DNA of 64,000 nucleotides, from positions 1 to 64,000 of the forward strand of contig NZ_JQKI01000033.1 of assembly GCF_000745965.1 (NCBI RefSeq). The letters run 5' to 3'. This stretch comes from Edaphobacter aggregans DSM 19364. GTDB lineage: Bacteria; Acidobacteriota; Terriglobia; Terriglobales; Acidobacteriaceae. Shown one piece after another: positions 1-8,694 of this stretch. The notes under the pieces are model-generated. The model did not search any database, was not told the DNA's origin, and saw nothing but the letters and a program-made list of their open reading frames with translations. A program made the position numbers and the translations under genes. Positions within the stretch are counted from its first letter, which is position 1; each line of letters begins with the position of its first letter.

Positions 1-244
1 TCGTACGCTAACCAATATCACCGAGCCTAAAGCAGCTTCGCCACAATCTCGCGCTCACAATAGCCGTTCGCCGCGGGCTTCACGAATGATGCAGGTTAGA
101 TCTCTTCAGCCCAACTGGGGCGATGCCGTCTGGACCAGGGTTGCCCAGCATTCCAACACTACCCTTTCACCTAATATTTGACGGGTTACCGGATGCAATT
201 TACCGGTTTAAGCGCAGCTACTACCTTCCAGCCGGGAGGACTCA

Positions 245-541
245 ATGCCAATAACTCCCGTTATGAAATTCTGGTTCAACCATAAGATCGCATCGATTTC
301 ATTAGCACTTTCCATCTTGGAAATCGCCATTGTGTGGGGTGCTACGACATTTCTTTACTCCAAGGGTCCGAACGCGTTCGTGTACCGACTAGCTAGTGGA
401 GCTTGGGTTATTGGCACCATATTGTCAATTGTCTTCGCTGTCATAGCAATCCTGATTGATCGCAATCGAAAGATTGGTATGCTGGCCCTAATTGCGGCAG
501 TTGTTGTCTTTTTTGTCTGTGGCCTGCCTATGATTGTATGA
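245..541 (+). CDS. Small three-helix membrane protein, unknown
   Basis: A 98-residue protein with three predicted membrane segments (about residues 14-37, 47-70 and 77-96) and almost no soluble part. A GGGAGG ribosome site lies just upstream of the ATG. I do not recognise a family. It is first of five small same-strand genes (245-1953) with short gaps or overlaps, which suggests one transcript. Membrane proteins of this size beside glycine-rich peptides can be immunity proteins, but that is inference only. Confidence 0.5.
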   Translation: MPITPVMKFWFNHKIASISLALSILEIAIVWGATTFLYSKGPNAFVYRLASGAWVIGTILSIVFAVIAILIDRNRKIGMLALIAAVVVFFVCGLPMIV

Positions 542-569
542 AGGTTGTAACCGCTGAACCCATACCCAC

Positions 570-974
570 ATGCCCGATGCCGTTGTAGCCCCAAATACAG
601 GGATAATCGTTCGTTCAGCCTCGCCAACCAATAAGAATTATGGGCCTGCGAAAGTGCCGGATTCGCAGATGCGTTGTGAGACTGCACTTATCGGAGCCGC
701 CCTATTAGCCGGAGTATCCGACTCTTACAATAACCTAACAGTAGGTTGGACAGACGTTATGAAATTACTCCCATCAGCAGCCCCTGCGGCAGGTGTCTTG
801 ACAGCTGGAGCGGCGGAAGGTCTCGGCTTTACCGCAGCTGGCGCCGGAGCAGCCGGATCACTTGTATCTGGGGTCGCAGAAGCAGGGGCGTTTGTCGCGG
901 GTGTATACCTTTTGGGGAACACGGCTTATGAGATGGGCCAATACATGTCCAATCACTCATGTGTAGGGAGATAA
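570..974 (+). CDS. Alanine/glycine-rich small protein, unknown
   Basis: A 134-residue protein. Residues 70-125 form a long Ala/Gly-rich hydrophobic stretch with several GxxxG and AxxxG spacings, and there are two Cys (positions 36 and 131). The composition recalls pore-forming small peptides such as glycine-zipper bacteriocins, or phage-type small membrane proteins. No family is recognised. The stop lies two bases before the next start, which supports co-translation. The true start could be an internal Met, because no strong ribosome site precedes 570. Confidence 0.45.
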   Translation: MPDAVVAPNTGIIVRSASPTNKNYGPAKVPDSQMRCETALIGAALLAGVSDSYNNLTVGWTDVMKLLPSAAPAAGVLTAGAAEGLGFTAAGAGAAGSLVSGVAEAGAFVAGVYLLGNTAYEMGQYMSNHSCVGR

Positions 975-976
975 AC

Positions 977-1405
977 ATGAATAGTACTTCCGGAACACGA
1001 ACCCAACGCATTATATGGGCGGTTATTGTAGGAGGAATGGCCTTATATTGCGACAAAAGAGCACCGACAGCGGATCGAGCCATCATCCAGGCAATAATCT
1101 GGACGGTCGCCGTATTTTCACTACTCTTCATCGAACTGCGTAGGACTCTTCTGAGAGCAAGGCAAATGTTGATCGCCATATTGCTCATGGCAGTTCACTT
1201 TTGCGGTATCTATGCCATTCGGAATCTATTTCCGTTTGATTCATCTTTCACAATCATAGTTGGCAGCGTGGCAGAGGCTATTGTGGTCGGGCTGGCATAC
1301 ATCAGATTAGGTCAATCGGTTGACCCTGAAGGTCCATTTGGACCAACGGAAGCGGAGAAACAGGCCAAGAAACGTCGTTCCCATATTATGAGTGGCCCCA
1401 AATAG
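977..1405 (+). CDS. Small four-helix membrane protein, unknown
   Basis: About 142 residues with four predicted membrane helices (about residues 12-28, 39-56, 65-85, 92-110) and a charged cytoplasmic C-terminus. I chose the ATG at 977 because a GGGAG site sits seven bases upstream and it directly follows the previous stop. The next gene overlaps its end by 14 bases. It could be the membrane partner or immunity protein of the glycine-rich neighbours, but nothing in the sequence proves that. Confidence 0.5.
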   Translation: MNSTSGTRTQRIIWAVIVGGMALYCDKRAPTADRAIIQAIIWTVAVFSLLFIELRRTLLRARQMLIAILLMAVHFCGIYAIRNLFPFDSSFTIIVGSVAEAIVVGLAYIRLGQSVDPEGPFGPTEAEKQAKKRRSHIMSGPK

Positions 1406-1718
1406 TGGGAACCAGAACAAGCCGACAATCCAATCACGGATGCAACAAGCCGCACATGCAATGTGCGGGACGAGTCCGGCGGGTAGAGTGACCAAATCCG
1501 TCATAGGTGGGTTTGCCATTGGGTTCGGTATGGGAGCGGTCAAGGGATTCGTAACGGGAGAGCTGTTTGGAGGCGAGGTTAGTTTAGGCGCTACGGGACT
1601 GGTCGGTGCTGTCGCAGGCGGTTTCATCCAAGGTTCCGTTGGCGCGATGAATGGCCTCGGTACAGGTACCGCGTTAGCTGCCGAGTGCAAAGCGGGGTTC
1701 ATGTATGACAACAACTAA
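1392..1718 (+). CDS. Glycine-zipper-like small protein
   Basis: A 108-residue protein whose middle (about residues 37-90) is a run of GxxxG repeats (GGFAIGFGMG, GAVAGGFIQG), typical of glycine-zipper membrane peptides and of two-peptide bacteriocins. Cys residues occur at positions 25 and 99. It overlaps the preceding gene by 14 bases and the following gene by 14 bases. Function is unknown. A membrane-active peptide is the most natural reading, with low confidence. Confidence 0.45.
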   Translation: MAPNSGNQNKPTIQSRMQQAAHAMCGTSPAGRVTKSVIGGFAIGFGMGAVKGFVTGELFGGEVSLGATGLVGAVAGGFIQGSVGAMNGLGTGTALAAECKAGFMYDNN

Positions 1719-1953
1719 CGGAGTCTCTGAAAAAGCCCCCGCGCCGAAGCCTAGAAGAACGTTCATGCAGCGGCTAGGTTCCACAGCGCTTTGGTATGGT
1801 ATCCCGGCTGTCTGTGTGGAGCTGTTCGGGATACCAAGGAACCTGTGGCCCTACGTGCTGATCTATGTTCTTCCCGCAACCGCTGTGGGGGTCGTTACTG
1901 GAGCGGTGATCGAGCATGCAGTCGTGACGCGTCGGAGCAAAGCCAGTGGTTAG
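1705..1953 (+). CDS. Small two-helix membrane protein, unknown
   Basis: An 82-residue protein with a basic N-terminus (proline- and lysine-rich, about residues 9-24) and two membrane helices (about 28-44 and 48-68). It overlaps the glycine-rich gene upstream, and the cluster ends in a hairpin at 1978-1997. No family is recognised. Confidence 0.45.
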   Translation: MTTTNGVSEKAPAPKPRRTFMQRLGSTALWYGIPAVCVELFGIPRNLWPYVLIYVLPATAVGVVTGAVIEHAVVTRRSKASG

Positions 1954-1977
1954 GCTCTCCACGGAGACACGCCAGCA

Positions 1978-1997
1978 GGCCGCCCTCCGGGGCGGTC
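1978..1997 (+). terminator. Candidate terminator after the small-protein cluster
   Basis: An 8-bp GC-rich stem (1978-1985 with 1990-1997, one G-T pair) and a 4-base loop are followed by TTGCTTCGT. The T-tract is weak, so termination may be inefficient. Confidence 0.4.
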
Positions 1998-2099
1998 TTG
2001 CTTCGTCTGGAGGAGCGCGCTGCCTACGGCATCGGGTTGAGGGGTGACACGTCATCCCCAAAGGGTAACTGCAAAGGTGCGTCAAGTTTGCGACAGCTA

Positions 2100-2160
2100 A
2101 CATGTCTCGTTTCAGTTGGTTACGTTTTCGTGTTTCCGGCTGTAAACACGAGCGTTTGGG
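2100..2160. other. oriT-like region of relaxosome module A
   Basis: A perfect 7-bp inverted repeat (2129-2135 with 2144-2150, CGTGTTT/AAACACG) lies 130 bases upstream of the RHH relaxosome gene. Bases 2125-2147 match 17 of about 22 positions of 24858-24879, which occupies the same place upstream of module B. Conservation of a short non-coding core between two diverged relaxosome modules is what an origin of transfer would show. The nic site itself is not identified. Confidence 0.4.
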
Positions 2161-2281
2161 AGCAGCATCGAAGAGTTTTCTTCGGTAAATGCGTTGCGAC
2201 AGTGGCATTTGTAGAAACCGGCGAGGTAGAGGGCGCATCCAAGCGCTTCAAGTACCCAAGTTCCAGGCAGGGGCATCCCGA

Positions 2282-2704
2282 ATGGCCTCCTCTTACGACA
2301 AGTCACACGAAATAGTCTCCCCCTCGTCCCCCACTGCTCCGGCGAATGAAACCTCCCGCGCGAAATCCATTGCGACGCGCCTCACAGACGCTGAGTTCGG
2401 CGAAGTGGAGGCGGCTGCCGCCAAAGCAAGAAAGAAGGTGGCCGAATGGCTGCGCGAAGCGGCACTCGCTCATGCGCGCGCCGCTCAGGAGGAGCAAACC
2501 GATCCGATCCTTCTGGCGGAAATCATGGGAATGCGCAACCTGATGCTGAATCTGTTTGCCAAGGCGTCGCAGGGGCCACTGAGCGTGGACGATCTGCGGA
2601 AGATGTCGGCATATTCTGACTCAACAAAAGGACAAAAGGCCGAAGACTTCCTGGCCCAAAGGCGTCGCCGAAACAGCACCAAGACCCCGGACAATGCGTC
2701 ATGA
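2282..2704 (+). CDS. RHH/MobC-type relaxosome accessory protein (module A)
   Basis: About 140 residues from the ATG at 2282; an in-frame extension upstream looks non-coding. The core (SRAKSIATRLTDAEF, then a helix with KVAEWLRE) resembles ribbon-helix-helix plasmid mobilisation proteins. It is the counterpart of the protein at 24911-25297, which has SRSQSIATRFTRAEE and NLREWSRE at matching places. Such proteins bind oriT and help the relaxase. The stop overlaps the next ATG (ATGA), so the two are translationally coupled. The C-terminus is longer and more basic than in its paralogue. Confidence 0.65.
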   Translation: MASSYDKSHEIVSPSSPTAPANETSRAKSIATRLTDAEFGEVEAAAAKARKKVAEWLREAALAHARAAQEEQTDPILLAEIMGMRNLMLNLFAKASQGPLSVDDLRKMSAYSDSTKGQKAEDFLAQRRRRNSTKTPDNAS

Positions 2705-3606
2705 AACTGTCTCGGATTCGCACTGCATTTCCGTGGCGCATCGCGGTGGTTCTGGCCCTGACTCCGTGTCTCCCTCTGCTGGCGTTTTGGGCGTGGTTTA
2801 CTTGGGAACTTCCGCCGCTCCAACGGTATTATCTGGTGGCATATTGGGATAGCACCGAGGGTGCAAAGGAGCCCGGAGCACAGACACAAATCCGATGGCT
2901 ATCGGAGACAGCTCCCGGACGCAAGAACCAGTTGCTGATCAGCTCCGATGTTACGGATGGGAGTCAGAGCGGTCTGCCCATGGAATTATCTTCCGCTGCA
3001 CTTGGGCAGGGCTGGATTGGGATAGAGACAAGTCAAGTGCAAAGCATCGGGTCTGCCGAGTTGGAAGGATTTCTCCGAGAAGACTTCTACGATGGCCGGA
3101 GTCTTCCTCAAATGGCGACTGAGCCTTTGCTCTATAGCTGCGTAACTTTGGTGATTGTCGTGTATCTCGTGTTCGTCATGAAGGAGGAGATAGGCGACGA
3201 ATGGAGACGACTTCGCCGAGCCGTTCCCGAACCGGAATGGAGATGGGAATCCGGAGGAGATCGACTCGCAAATCAAGAGGGACTCACCGCCCGGATTCGG
3301 TCGCACATCGTCCGCTGGAATAGCGAGACAAAGTTTCTGTTTAACTGGATCAATTTCAGGGCTGCAATCAGCCGCCATCACAGCATCAATCAACCCGTCA
3401 ATATAGAGCGTCTTCGCGGTGATGATGAACCAGTCTCCACTGAAGTTCAGCAGGAGAGTTCAAACCCACAGCATCTTCCCAATCCACTTTCTAGCCAAGC
3501 CTCAAAGGCACTCTCCAACACTCGCCCCATCTTCCGCGGATCGTCAACATCGCACGCCGCTCGTTCGGAGTCAAAACCGTGGGAAGAATCTGAGTGGATT
3601 GATTGA
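2701..3606 (+). CDS. Coupling-protein-like membrane protein lacking the ATPase domain
   Basis: A 301-residue protein matching the N-terminal membrane part of the VirD4/TraD protein at 25300-27261. It has a first helix at about 13-35, an outside domain with a shared segment (SSDVTDGSQSGLPMELS against TETDVTSGATAEANGKRI), and a second helix at about 142-158. Beyond that it should continue into a Walker A nucleotide-binding domain but does not. The remaining ~140 residues are polar, Ser/Arg-rich and contain no P-loop. It is coupled to the RHH gene before it. It may be a decayed coupling protein, or a stand-alone domain that interacts with the element-B coupling protein or secretion channel. No frameshift remnant of an ATPase domain is visible downstream. 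Confidence 0.55.
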   Translation: MKLSRIRTAFPWRIAVVLALTPCLPLLAFWAWFTWELPPLQRYYLVAYWDSTEGAKEPGAQTQIRWLSETAPGRKNQLLISSDVTDGSQSGLPMELSSAALGQGWIGIETSQVQSIGSAELEGFLREDFYDGRSLPQMATEPLLYSCVTLVIVVYLVFVMKEEIGDEWRRLRRAVPEPEWRWESGGDRLANQEGLTARIRSHIVRWNSETKFLFNWINFRAAISRHHSINQPVNIERLRGDDEPVSTEVQQESSNPQHLPNPLSSQASKALSNTRPIFRGSSTSHAARSESKPWEESEWID

Positions 3607-4046
3607 CGTAGGCGATCTCTTGTCTCTAGCCTTCTCCGAAAGCAACTGCGTCTCGCGGCTCGGCGCGCCAACTAATAGTGGAAGTACCTAAATGTTCTCA
3701 AAGGAGAGCGGTTCGAGAACAAAGCGGACTCCAATTCGCCAGGACAATGCGCCCGTTGAAATCCAGGAAGAAGACTCCATCTTCAGTTAAGACTATGAGG
3801 CGTTTCCGCGTCGTAATATCACCCTCAAACTACTAATTATGCGCCAGCAATTGATGCTCAATATACCTTCAATAACTATCAAGAGAACACACATGAATTA
3901 TAGAAATCAGCAGTGTTCATAAGGTGTTTGGCGATTCCGTCAGTAAAAATAATTCTGAATTATGACCTGCTTATCCACAATTCGCGTTAGTCTATGCGTC
4001 AAGGCAGTTGTGAGATGCTGCCGCGCTCGTTGTGGAGCTGAAGCGC
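3607..4046. other. AT-rich non-coding region with a perfect DnaA box
   Basis: A 440-base gap with no gene. Bases 3815-3975 are clearly more AT-rich than the surroundings. TTATCCACA at 3971-3979 is a perfect match to the DnaA box consensus. Short repeats of GAATTAT occur near 3895 and 3957. It could be a replication origin for a plasmid-like phase, an origin of transfer, or only the relaxase promoter. A single DnaA box is weak evidence for an origin. Confidence 0.35.
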
Positions 4047-6800
4047 ATGTTGACTATCTCCAAATCGTTGTCGGCTGGACAGGCCCGAACGTATCACTCC
4101 CGTGAGTTCAGTTCGGAAAAGCAAAACTATTGGAGCCGTGACCAGCAAGGCCACAGCGAGTGGGAGGGAAAACTTCCGCAGGAGTGGGGCTTAAACGGCA
4201 ATGTTGGAGCCGCAGAGTTCGCTCGTTTGAGCGAAGGCAGGCATCCTGAGAGTGATGCGCAACTGGTTAAGCACCAGCCTGCCAGGACATACGACAATCG
4301 GTATGGTAAGCAGGTCACCAGCACGGAGCACCGCGCGGGTTGGGACGCGACGTTCTCCGCACCGAAGTCCGTCTCTCTCACGGCCCTTGTGGGCGGCGAT
4401 GAACGGGTGCGTGCGGCGCACCGTGAAAGCGTGCGCGTGGCGTTGCATGAATTGGAGCGGTATACACAGGCGCGCATCGGCAACGTCCATGCGCCGGAGA
4501 CAACGGGCAAATTCATCGCCGCGACCTTCGAGCATGACACCGCTCGTCCGGTAGATGGCTATGCTGCGCCGCAGCTTCACACTCACGCGGTCATTTTCAA
4601 TGTGACCGAGCGGGACAACGGGCAGACGCGGGCGTTGCAAGAACGCAGTCTCTTTCAGTCACAACAGTACGCGACCAGCGTATACCGATCCGAGCTTGCG
4701 AGCAGACTCCAGGACCTCGGCTATGAGATCGAGCGCGGCAAGCATGGTCAACCTGAGATCAAGGGCTATTCGCAGGAATATCTGGAGGCATCGAGTCCGC
4801 GTCGCGTACAGATCAAAGGACACTTGCAAGAAATTGGCAGAGACGGCGCGGGCGCAGCGCAGGTTGCTGCTCACCGTACACGCGACAGCAAGGAGATCCA
4901 TTCTCCCGATGAGGTATTGCAGCGGCACCGCGAGTTGGCTGCACGGTTCGGCCATCAGGCAGATCATGTAGTCGCAAAGGCACGCGAACAGCATCAAGTT
5001 GTGCAGCCGGAGAAAACGGTGCAGCAGTCGGTGACCTATTCGAGAAATCATGTCTTTGAACGCTCTGCAGTTCAGGATGAGCGCGCGATCCTACAAGCGG
5101 CGATAGATCGCAGCATGGGGCAGGCCACCTACGGCCAAGTACGAGAGGAGTTTGAGCAGCGGGTGATGCGAGGTGAGTTTCGGGCGATTGCACGAACGAA
5201 TGGCAGAGCCGCACCGCTGTACACGACCGCTGAAATGATGCGCAAGGAACGTGAGATCGTTGGGCATATGCAGCGTGGCAATCAGCGCGGCTACGACGAT
5301 CCAATGTTGCTTTCACCGCAGTTGCGAATTTGGACAGAAGATCGCCATCCTGAGTTGAACCGGGCGCAACGCAATGCGGTAAATGAGATATTCCTTAGCC
5401 GCGAGAAGATCGTGGGACTCGATGGCGTCGCGGGTGCGGGCAAGACAACGACGTTGGCAGTCGTCCGCGAAGGCGCGGAAGCACAGGGATACAGGGTCGA
5501 GGGGTTTGCGCCTACATCTCGCGCCGCGCATAAGCTCTCGGAGGCCGGCATGGAGACCTCGACATTCCAGCACCACCTCGCGAGAGGAGCCCAGCCGGAC
5601 ACTGGAGAGAAGCGACTGTATGTGCTCGACGAGTCTTCGCTAGCCTCGACCCGTCAGATGCACGAGTTCATCGAACGTCTTCATCGCAATGATCGAGTGT
5701 TGTTGGTAGGAGATAGTCGCCAGCATGAAGCCGTGGAGGCGGGTCGTCCGTTCGCACAATTACAACAAGCAGGAATGCGTACGGTGACGTTGGATGACAT
5801 TGTTCGACAGCGCGACCCCGAGTTGAAGCAGGTCGTCGAGCAGTTGGCGCGCGGCCAGGTGGGAGCCGCTGTAGAGAACCTCGACCAGCAGGGCCGTGTG
5901 CATGAGGTAAAGGGGCATGATGAGCGGATCGTGGCCATTGCGCGAGAGTATGCAAAGTCTCCTGACGGAACACTCGTTGTTTCCCCGGACAACCGTTCGC
6001 GTAACGAGATCAATCAGCGGATACATGATGAACTGCAATCGCGCGGTGTTGTGAGCAGGCATGAGCATTCCGTGCGAACGCTTGTACCTCGTCAGGAGAT
6101 GACCGGAGCAGACCGCAGTTGGGCACAGCAGTATCAGGTCGATGACATCCTGCGCTACTCGCGATCATCGAAAGAGACCGGAATCAAGAGGGGCGACTAC
6201 ACTCGCGTCCTTGCTGTGAATGCACAGGAGAATACGCTGACCGTTGTACGTGCGAGTGGGGAGCAGACAATCTACGATCCGCGTCGCCAGAGTGGAGTTT
6301 CGGTCTACCGAGAACAGGAGAAAGCATTCTCCGTGGGTGATCGAATGCAGTTCACCGCACCCAGCCAGGAGTTGAAGATTGCGAATCGCGACTTGGGAAC
6401 CGTCGAGAGCATCGCGCCGGATGGAACGATGCGGTTGCGGTTGGACGACGAGCGCAGCGTCGCTATCAATCCGCAACGCCATCCGCATCTGGACCACGGA
6501 TATGCGTTGACGAGCTATTCCAGCCAGGGTCAGACGGCAGATCGCGTGTTGGTTCACATAGACACCGAACTTGGTGCGAAGGATCTCCTCAACAACCGTA
6601 TGGCGTATGTGTCGCTCTCACGCGGCCAATGGGACGCTCAAATCTTCACTGACAACCGGGAGAAACTGCCACAGGCGTTAGGCCACGATGTCTCGCACCA
6701 GAGCGCCTACAAGCCAGAACAGGCTATCGCCCTATCGCCGCAGAAGATCATGCCAACGCCTGACAAGGAGGTAAGGATGGGTTTTGGGTTGAGTCTTTGA
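4047..6800 (+). CDS. MobF-family relaxase-helicase (TrwC/TraI type), module A
   Basis: About 917 residues. I prefer the ATG at 4047 over the upstream GTG because the paralogue at 27264 starts at the same place (MLTISKSLSAG against MLNISKPLSAS). The N-terminal relaxase domain (about 1-300) has AGWDATFSAPKSVS and the metal-binding HTHAVIF motif. The C-terminal SF1 helicase has Walker A GVAGAGKTTT, DESSL, GDSRQHE and the late motif LTSYSSQGQT. Relaxases of this family nick oriT, stay attached to the 5' end through tyrosines and unwind the strand for transfer. All visible motifs are intact. The C-terminus ends GFGLSL, nearly the same as the paralogue's GLGLSL. The adjacent coupling-like gene lacks an ATPase, so transfer would need a coupling protein in trans. 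Confidence 0.9.
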   Translation: MLTISKSLSAGQARTYHSREFSSEKQNYWSRDQQGHSEWEGKLPQEWGLNGNVGAAEFARLSEGRHPESDAQLVKHQPARTYDNRYGKQVTSTEHRAGWDATFSAPKSVSLTALVGGDERVRAAHRESVRVALHELERYTQARIGNVHAPETTGKFIAATFEHDTARPVDGYAAPQLHTHAVIFNVTERDNGQTRALQERSLFQSQQYATSVYRSELASRLQDLGYEIERGKHGQPEIKGYSQEYLEASSPRRVQIKGHLQEIGRDGAGAAQVAAHRTRDSKEIHSPDEVLQRHRELAARFGHQADHVVAKAREQHQVVQPEKTVQQSVTYSRNHVFERSAVQDERAILQAAIDRSMGQATYGQVREEFEQRVMRGEFRAIARTNGRAAPLYTTAEMMRKEREIVGHMQRGNQRGYDDPMLLSPQLRIWTEDRHPELNRAQRNAVNEIFLSREKIVGLDGVAGAGKTTTLAVVREGAEAQGYRVEGFAPTSRAAHKLSEAGMETSTFQHHLARGAQPDTGEKRLYVLDESSLASTRQMHEFIERLHRNDRVLLVGDSRQHEAVEAGRPFAQLQQAGMRTVTLDDIVRQRDPELKQVVEQLARGQVGAAVENLDQQGRVHEVKGHDERIVAIAREYAKSPDGTLVVSPDNRSRNEINQRIHDELQSRGVVSRHEHSVRTLVPRQEMTGADRSWAQQYQVDDILRYSRSSKETGIKRGDYTRVLAVNAQENTLTVVRASGEQTIYDPRRQSGVSVYREQEKAFSVGDRMQFTAPSQELKIANRDLGTVESIAPDGTMRLRLDDERSVAINPQRHPHLDHGYALTSYSSQGQTADRVLVHIDTELGAKDLLNNRMAYVSLSRGQWDAQIFTDNREKLPQALGHDVSHQSAYKPEQAIALSPQKIMPTPDKEVRMGFGLSL

Positions 6801-6903
6801 ACACCTCATTCGTGAAGAGATGAGGGGATGGTGGTAAGCAAGTCGTACTTGAGGACAGGGACGTTCAGAACACGCACGAAAATCTTTTACAGGAGATGGG
6901 ACT

Positions 6904-7212
6904 ATGTCGGCAGAGCGGGCCATTGATTTCGAGAGAGGCGCATTGAAGTCGCCACAACGGGAGTACACAAGGGCAGAATTCAGGGCCGATCGCAAAAAGC
7001 CTCCCCAGCGGGTCACTGTGGCACCCGAAGACAAACTGCTGGTGAGTCGTGAAGAGGCTGCTCAGCTTCTTTCTATTAGCCAGCGTGGACTCGACTACCT
7101 TGTGTCGTCGAAACGCTTGCCGACCCGGAGAATCGGAGGGCGAGTTCTCATTCCGGTAGCCGACCTTCGAAAGTATGCTCGCTGCGATCATCCGGAACGG
7201 ATCGTTGGCTGA
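6904..7212 (+). CDS. Excisionase-like HTH protein (MerR/HTH_17 type)
   Basis: A 102-residue protein with an AGGAG site upstream. After a polar N-terminus, residues 46-98 form a winged helix of the excisionase/AlpA type (SREEAAQLLSISQRGLDYLV, then RRIGGRVLIP). Such proteins bind att-site arms and steer the integrase to excision, or act as small regulators. It lies between the MobF relaxase and the integrase, the usual place for a recombination directionality factor. The protein at 12895-13137 is a clear paralogue, sharing LDYLV, RRIG-RVLIP and the DHP ending. Confidence 0.7.
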   Translation: MSAERAIDFERGALKSPQREYTRAEFRADRKKPPQRVTVAPEDKLLVSREEAAQLLSISQRGLDYLVSSKRLPTRRIGGRVLIPVADLRKYARCDHPERIVG

Positions 7213-7293
7213 AGCCTGTCCAGCACGATTCATTTTGGCTCTGAAGAACAATCACGTATGGATAAAGCCGGATCAGTCCGATGGCTTTGCAAA

Positions 7294-8505
7294 TCAAGCT
7301 GCCTTCTTACTGTTCAAAATAGATACAGCATTCTCTAAATGCCTCTGATCCATGTGGGCGTAACGGGCCGTCATCTGGATTGTCTTATGACCGGCGAGTT
7401 CCTGAATCGTCTTGAGGGGAACGCCAGCCTGTGCTAAACGGGAACAAAATGTGTGCCTGTTATCATGCCAGCGGTAGTTCTTCACCTTTGCCTTTTTGAG
7501 TGTTTCAATCCACCACTTCTTGTTATCGCCGATCCCGAATATGGAATCCGAAGGAGACTGATTAGGCCTGTCTTCAGCGCGATCCTTGCGCGACAAGTGC
7601 ATGGCAAGAAGCGCCCGAAATGCCTCATAGACATCATCATTCATAGGTATATAACGGACTTCAGCGTTCTTTGTATCACTGACTGAAATACGGCGACGTT
7701 CGAGGTCCACATCTGGCCTCTGGAGGCTGTACTGCTCACCCTTACGCATACCGGTCCCAAGGGATATGGTGAGCTCATGGATGCGATGCTCCAGCCGTTT
7801 CCGCATCTGCTTGTTTAGAGTCGGGCAGGCGTCTACGGCATTCTGCAAGACCTTACGGATTCTCACTTCTTCCTCCTCACGCAGAAAGCGAATCACGCCG
7901 TTGCTGATCTTCTTCTGTTTGACATCACGAGCAGGATTCACTTGAACCTTGTCCCTTTCCTTGCCGTAGCGGTACATAGAAGAGAGCGTGACCTTAAGGC
8001 GATTGCGAGAAGCCGGGGCTAAGGGCTTACCCGTCTTGTCATTCTTTACTGAGTCAAGCCAATCGGCGAGTTCGGGTGGCCTGATGGATGCAGCTACACG
8101 ATCTCCGAACTCCTGCTTGATTAGGCCGATGCGGTAGACCGGATTCCTTTGGTCCTTGTACTCTTTCGGATTGCGCTGGATATGACGCAATAGGTCATCA
8201 CACAACTCGCTGACTGTGACCGAACCAGTGATGACCGGAGCGGCTCTTAGATCGTTGGCGGTCTGAGGTTTCTCTTTCGCGGTCTTGGGAATATAGCCTT
8301 CCCGGTCATCCCTGATCTTCTGAATCGTGGCCAAATGGGCAATGGCCTTTTTCATGCCGGCCTTGTTGGGGCCAAAAGACTTCTTTACGCCAACGCCTTT
8401 CACCTTATAGCGGGCGTACCAGTAGCCTTTGCGTTCATACAGCCCAGGAAAATCCTCATGGGCGAGCATTGCGTCGATTGTCTTTGCTGTGGTGTTGGCA
8501 GCCAT
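7294..8505 (-). CDS. Tyrosine-recombinase integrase
   Basis: About 403 residues from the ATG at 8505, which has a GGAGGTGG site directly upstream. It has an N-terminal arm-binding domain, a SAM-like core-binding domain (about 100-195) and a C-terminal catalytic domain. The catalytic Arg lies in LGTGMRKGEQ, the box II set in HDNRHTFCSRLA, and the end in LAGHKTIQMTARYAH with the nucleophile Tyr. All catalytic residues appear present. It faces away from a tRNA-Arg 3' remnant about 190 bases upstream, as integrases at the attR end of tRNA-targeted elements often do. Confidence 0.92.
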   Translation of the reverse strand: MAANTTAKTIDAMLAHEDFPGLYERKGYWYARYKVKGVGVKKSFGPNKAGMKKAIAHLATIQKIRDDREGYIPKTAKEKPQTANDLRAAPVITGSVTVSELCDDLLRHIQRNPKEYKDQRNPVYRIGLIKQEFGDRVAASIRPPELADWLDSVKNDKTGKPLAPASRNRLKVTLSSMYRYGKERDKVQVNPARDVKQKKISNGVIRFLREEEEVRIRKVLQNAVDACPTLNKQMRKRLEHRIHELTISLGTGMRKGEQYSLQRPDVDLERRRISVSDTKNAEVRYIPMNDDVYEAFRALLAMHLSRKDRAEDRPNQSPSDSIFGIGDNKKWWIETLKKAKVKNYRWHDNRHTFCSRLAQAGVPLKTIQELAGHKTIQMTARYAHMDQRHLENAVSILNSKKAA

Positions 8506-8694
8506 ATCCACCTCCGAAATCTCCGCTTCAGGATACGCCAAGTGGTACACCTTTGGTACACCACGGCCAAATTTTCATGCAGGCTATTGCAAGTCTTTCC
8601 AAACTCCGCAATCATCACAACGTCCAATGTTTATAGGGTTCCAAGCCGCATCGACCTGCAATCCGTCGAAGTGGGCTGCAAAGCCTGGAGCGCA

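Noticed and set aside
1774-2238. 154-residue minus-strand frame
   Set aside because: Antisense to the small membrane gene and the oriT-like region; basic, Cys- and Arg-rich composition typical of chance frames.
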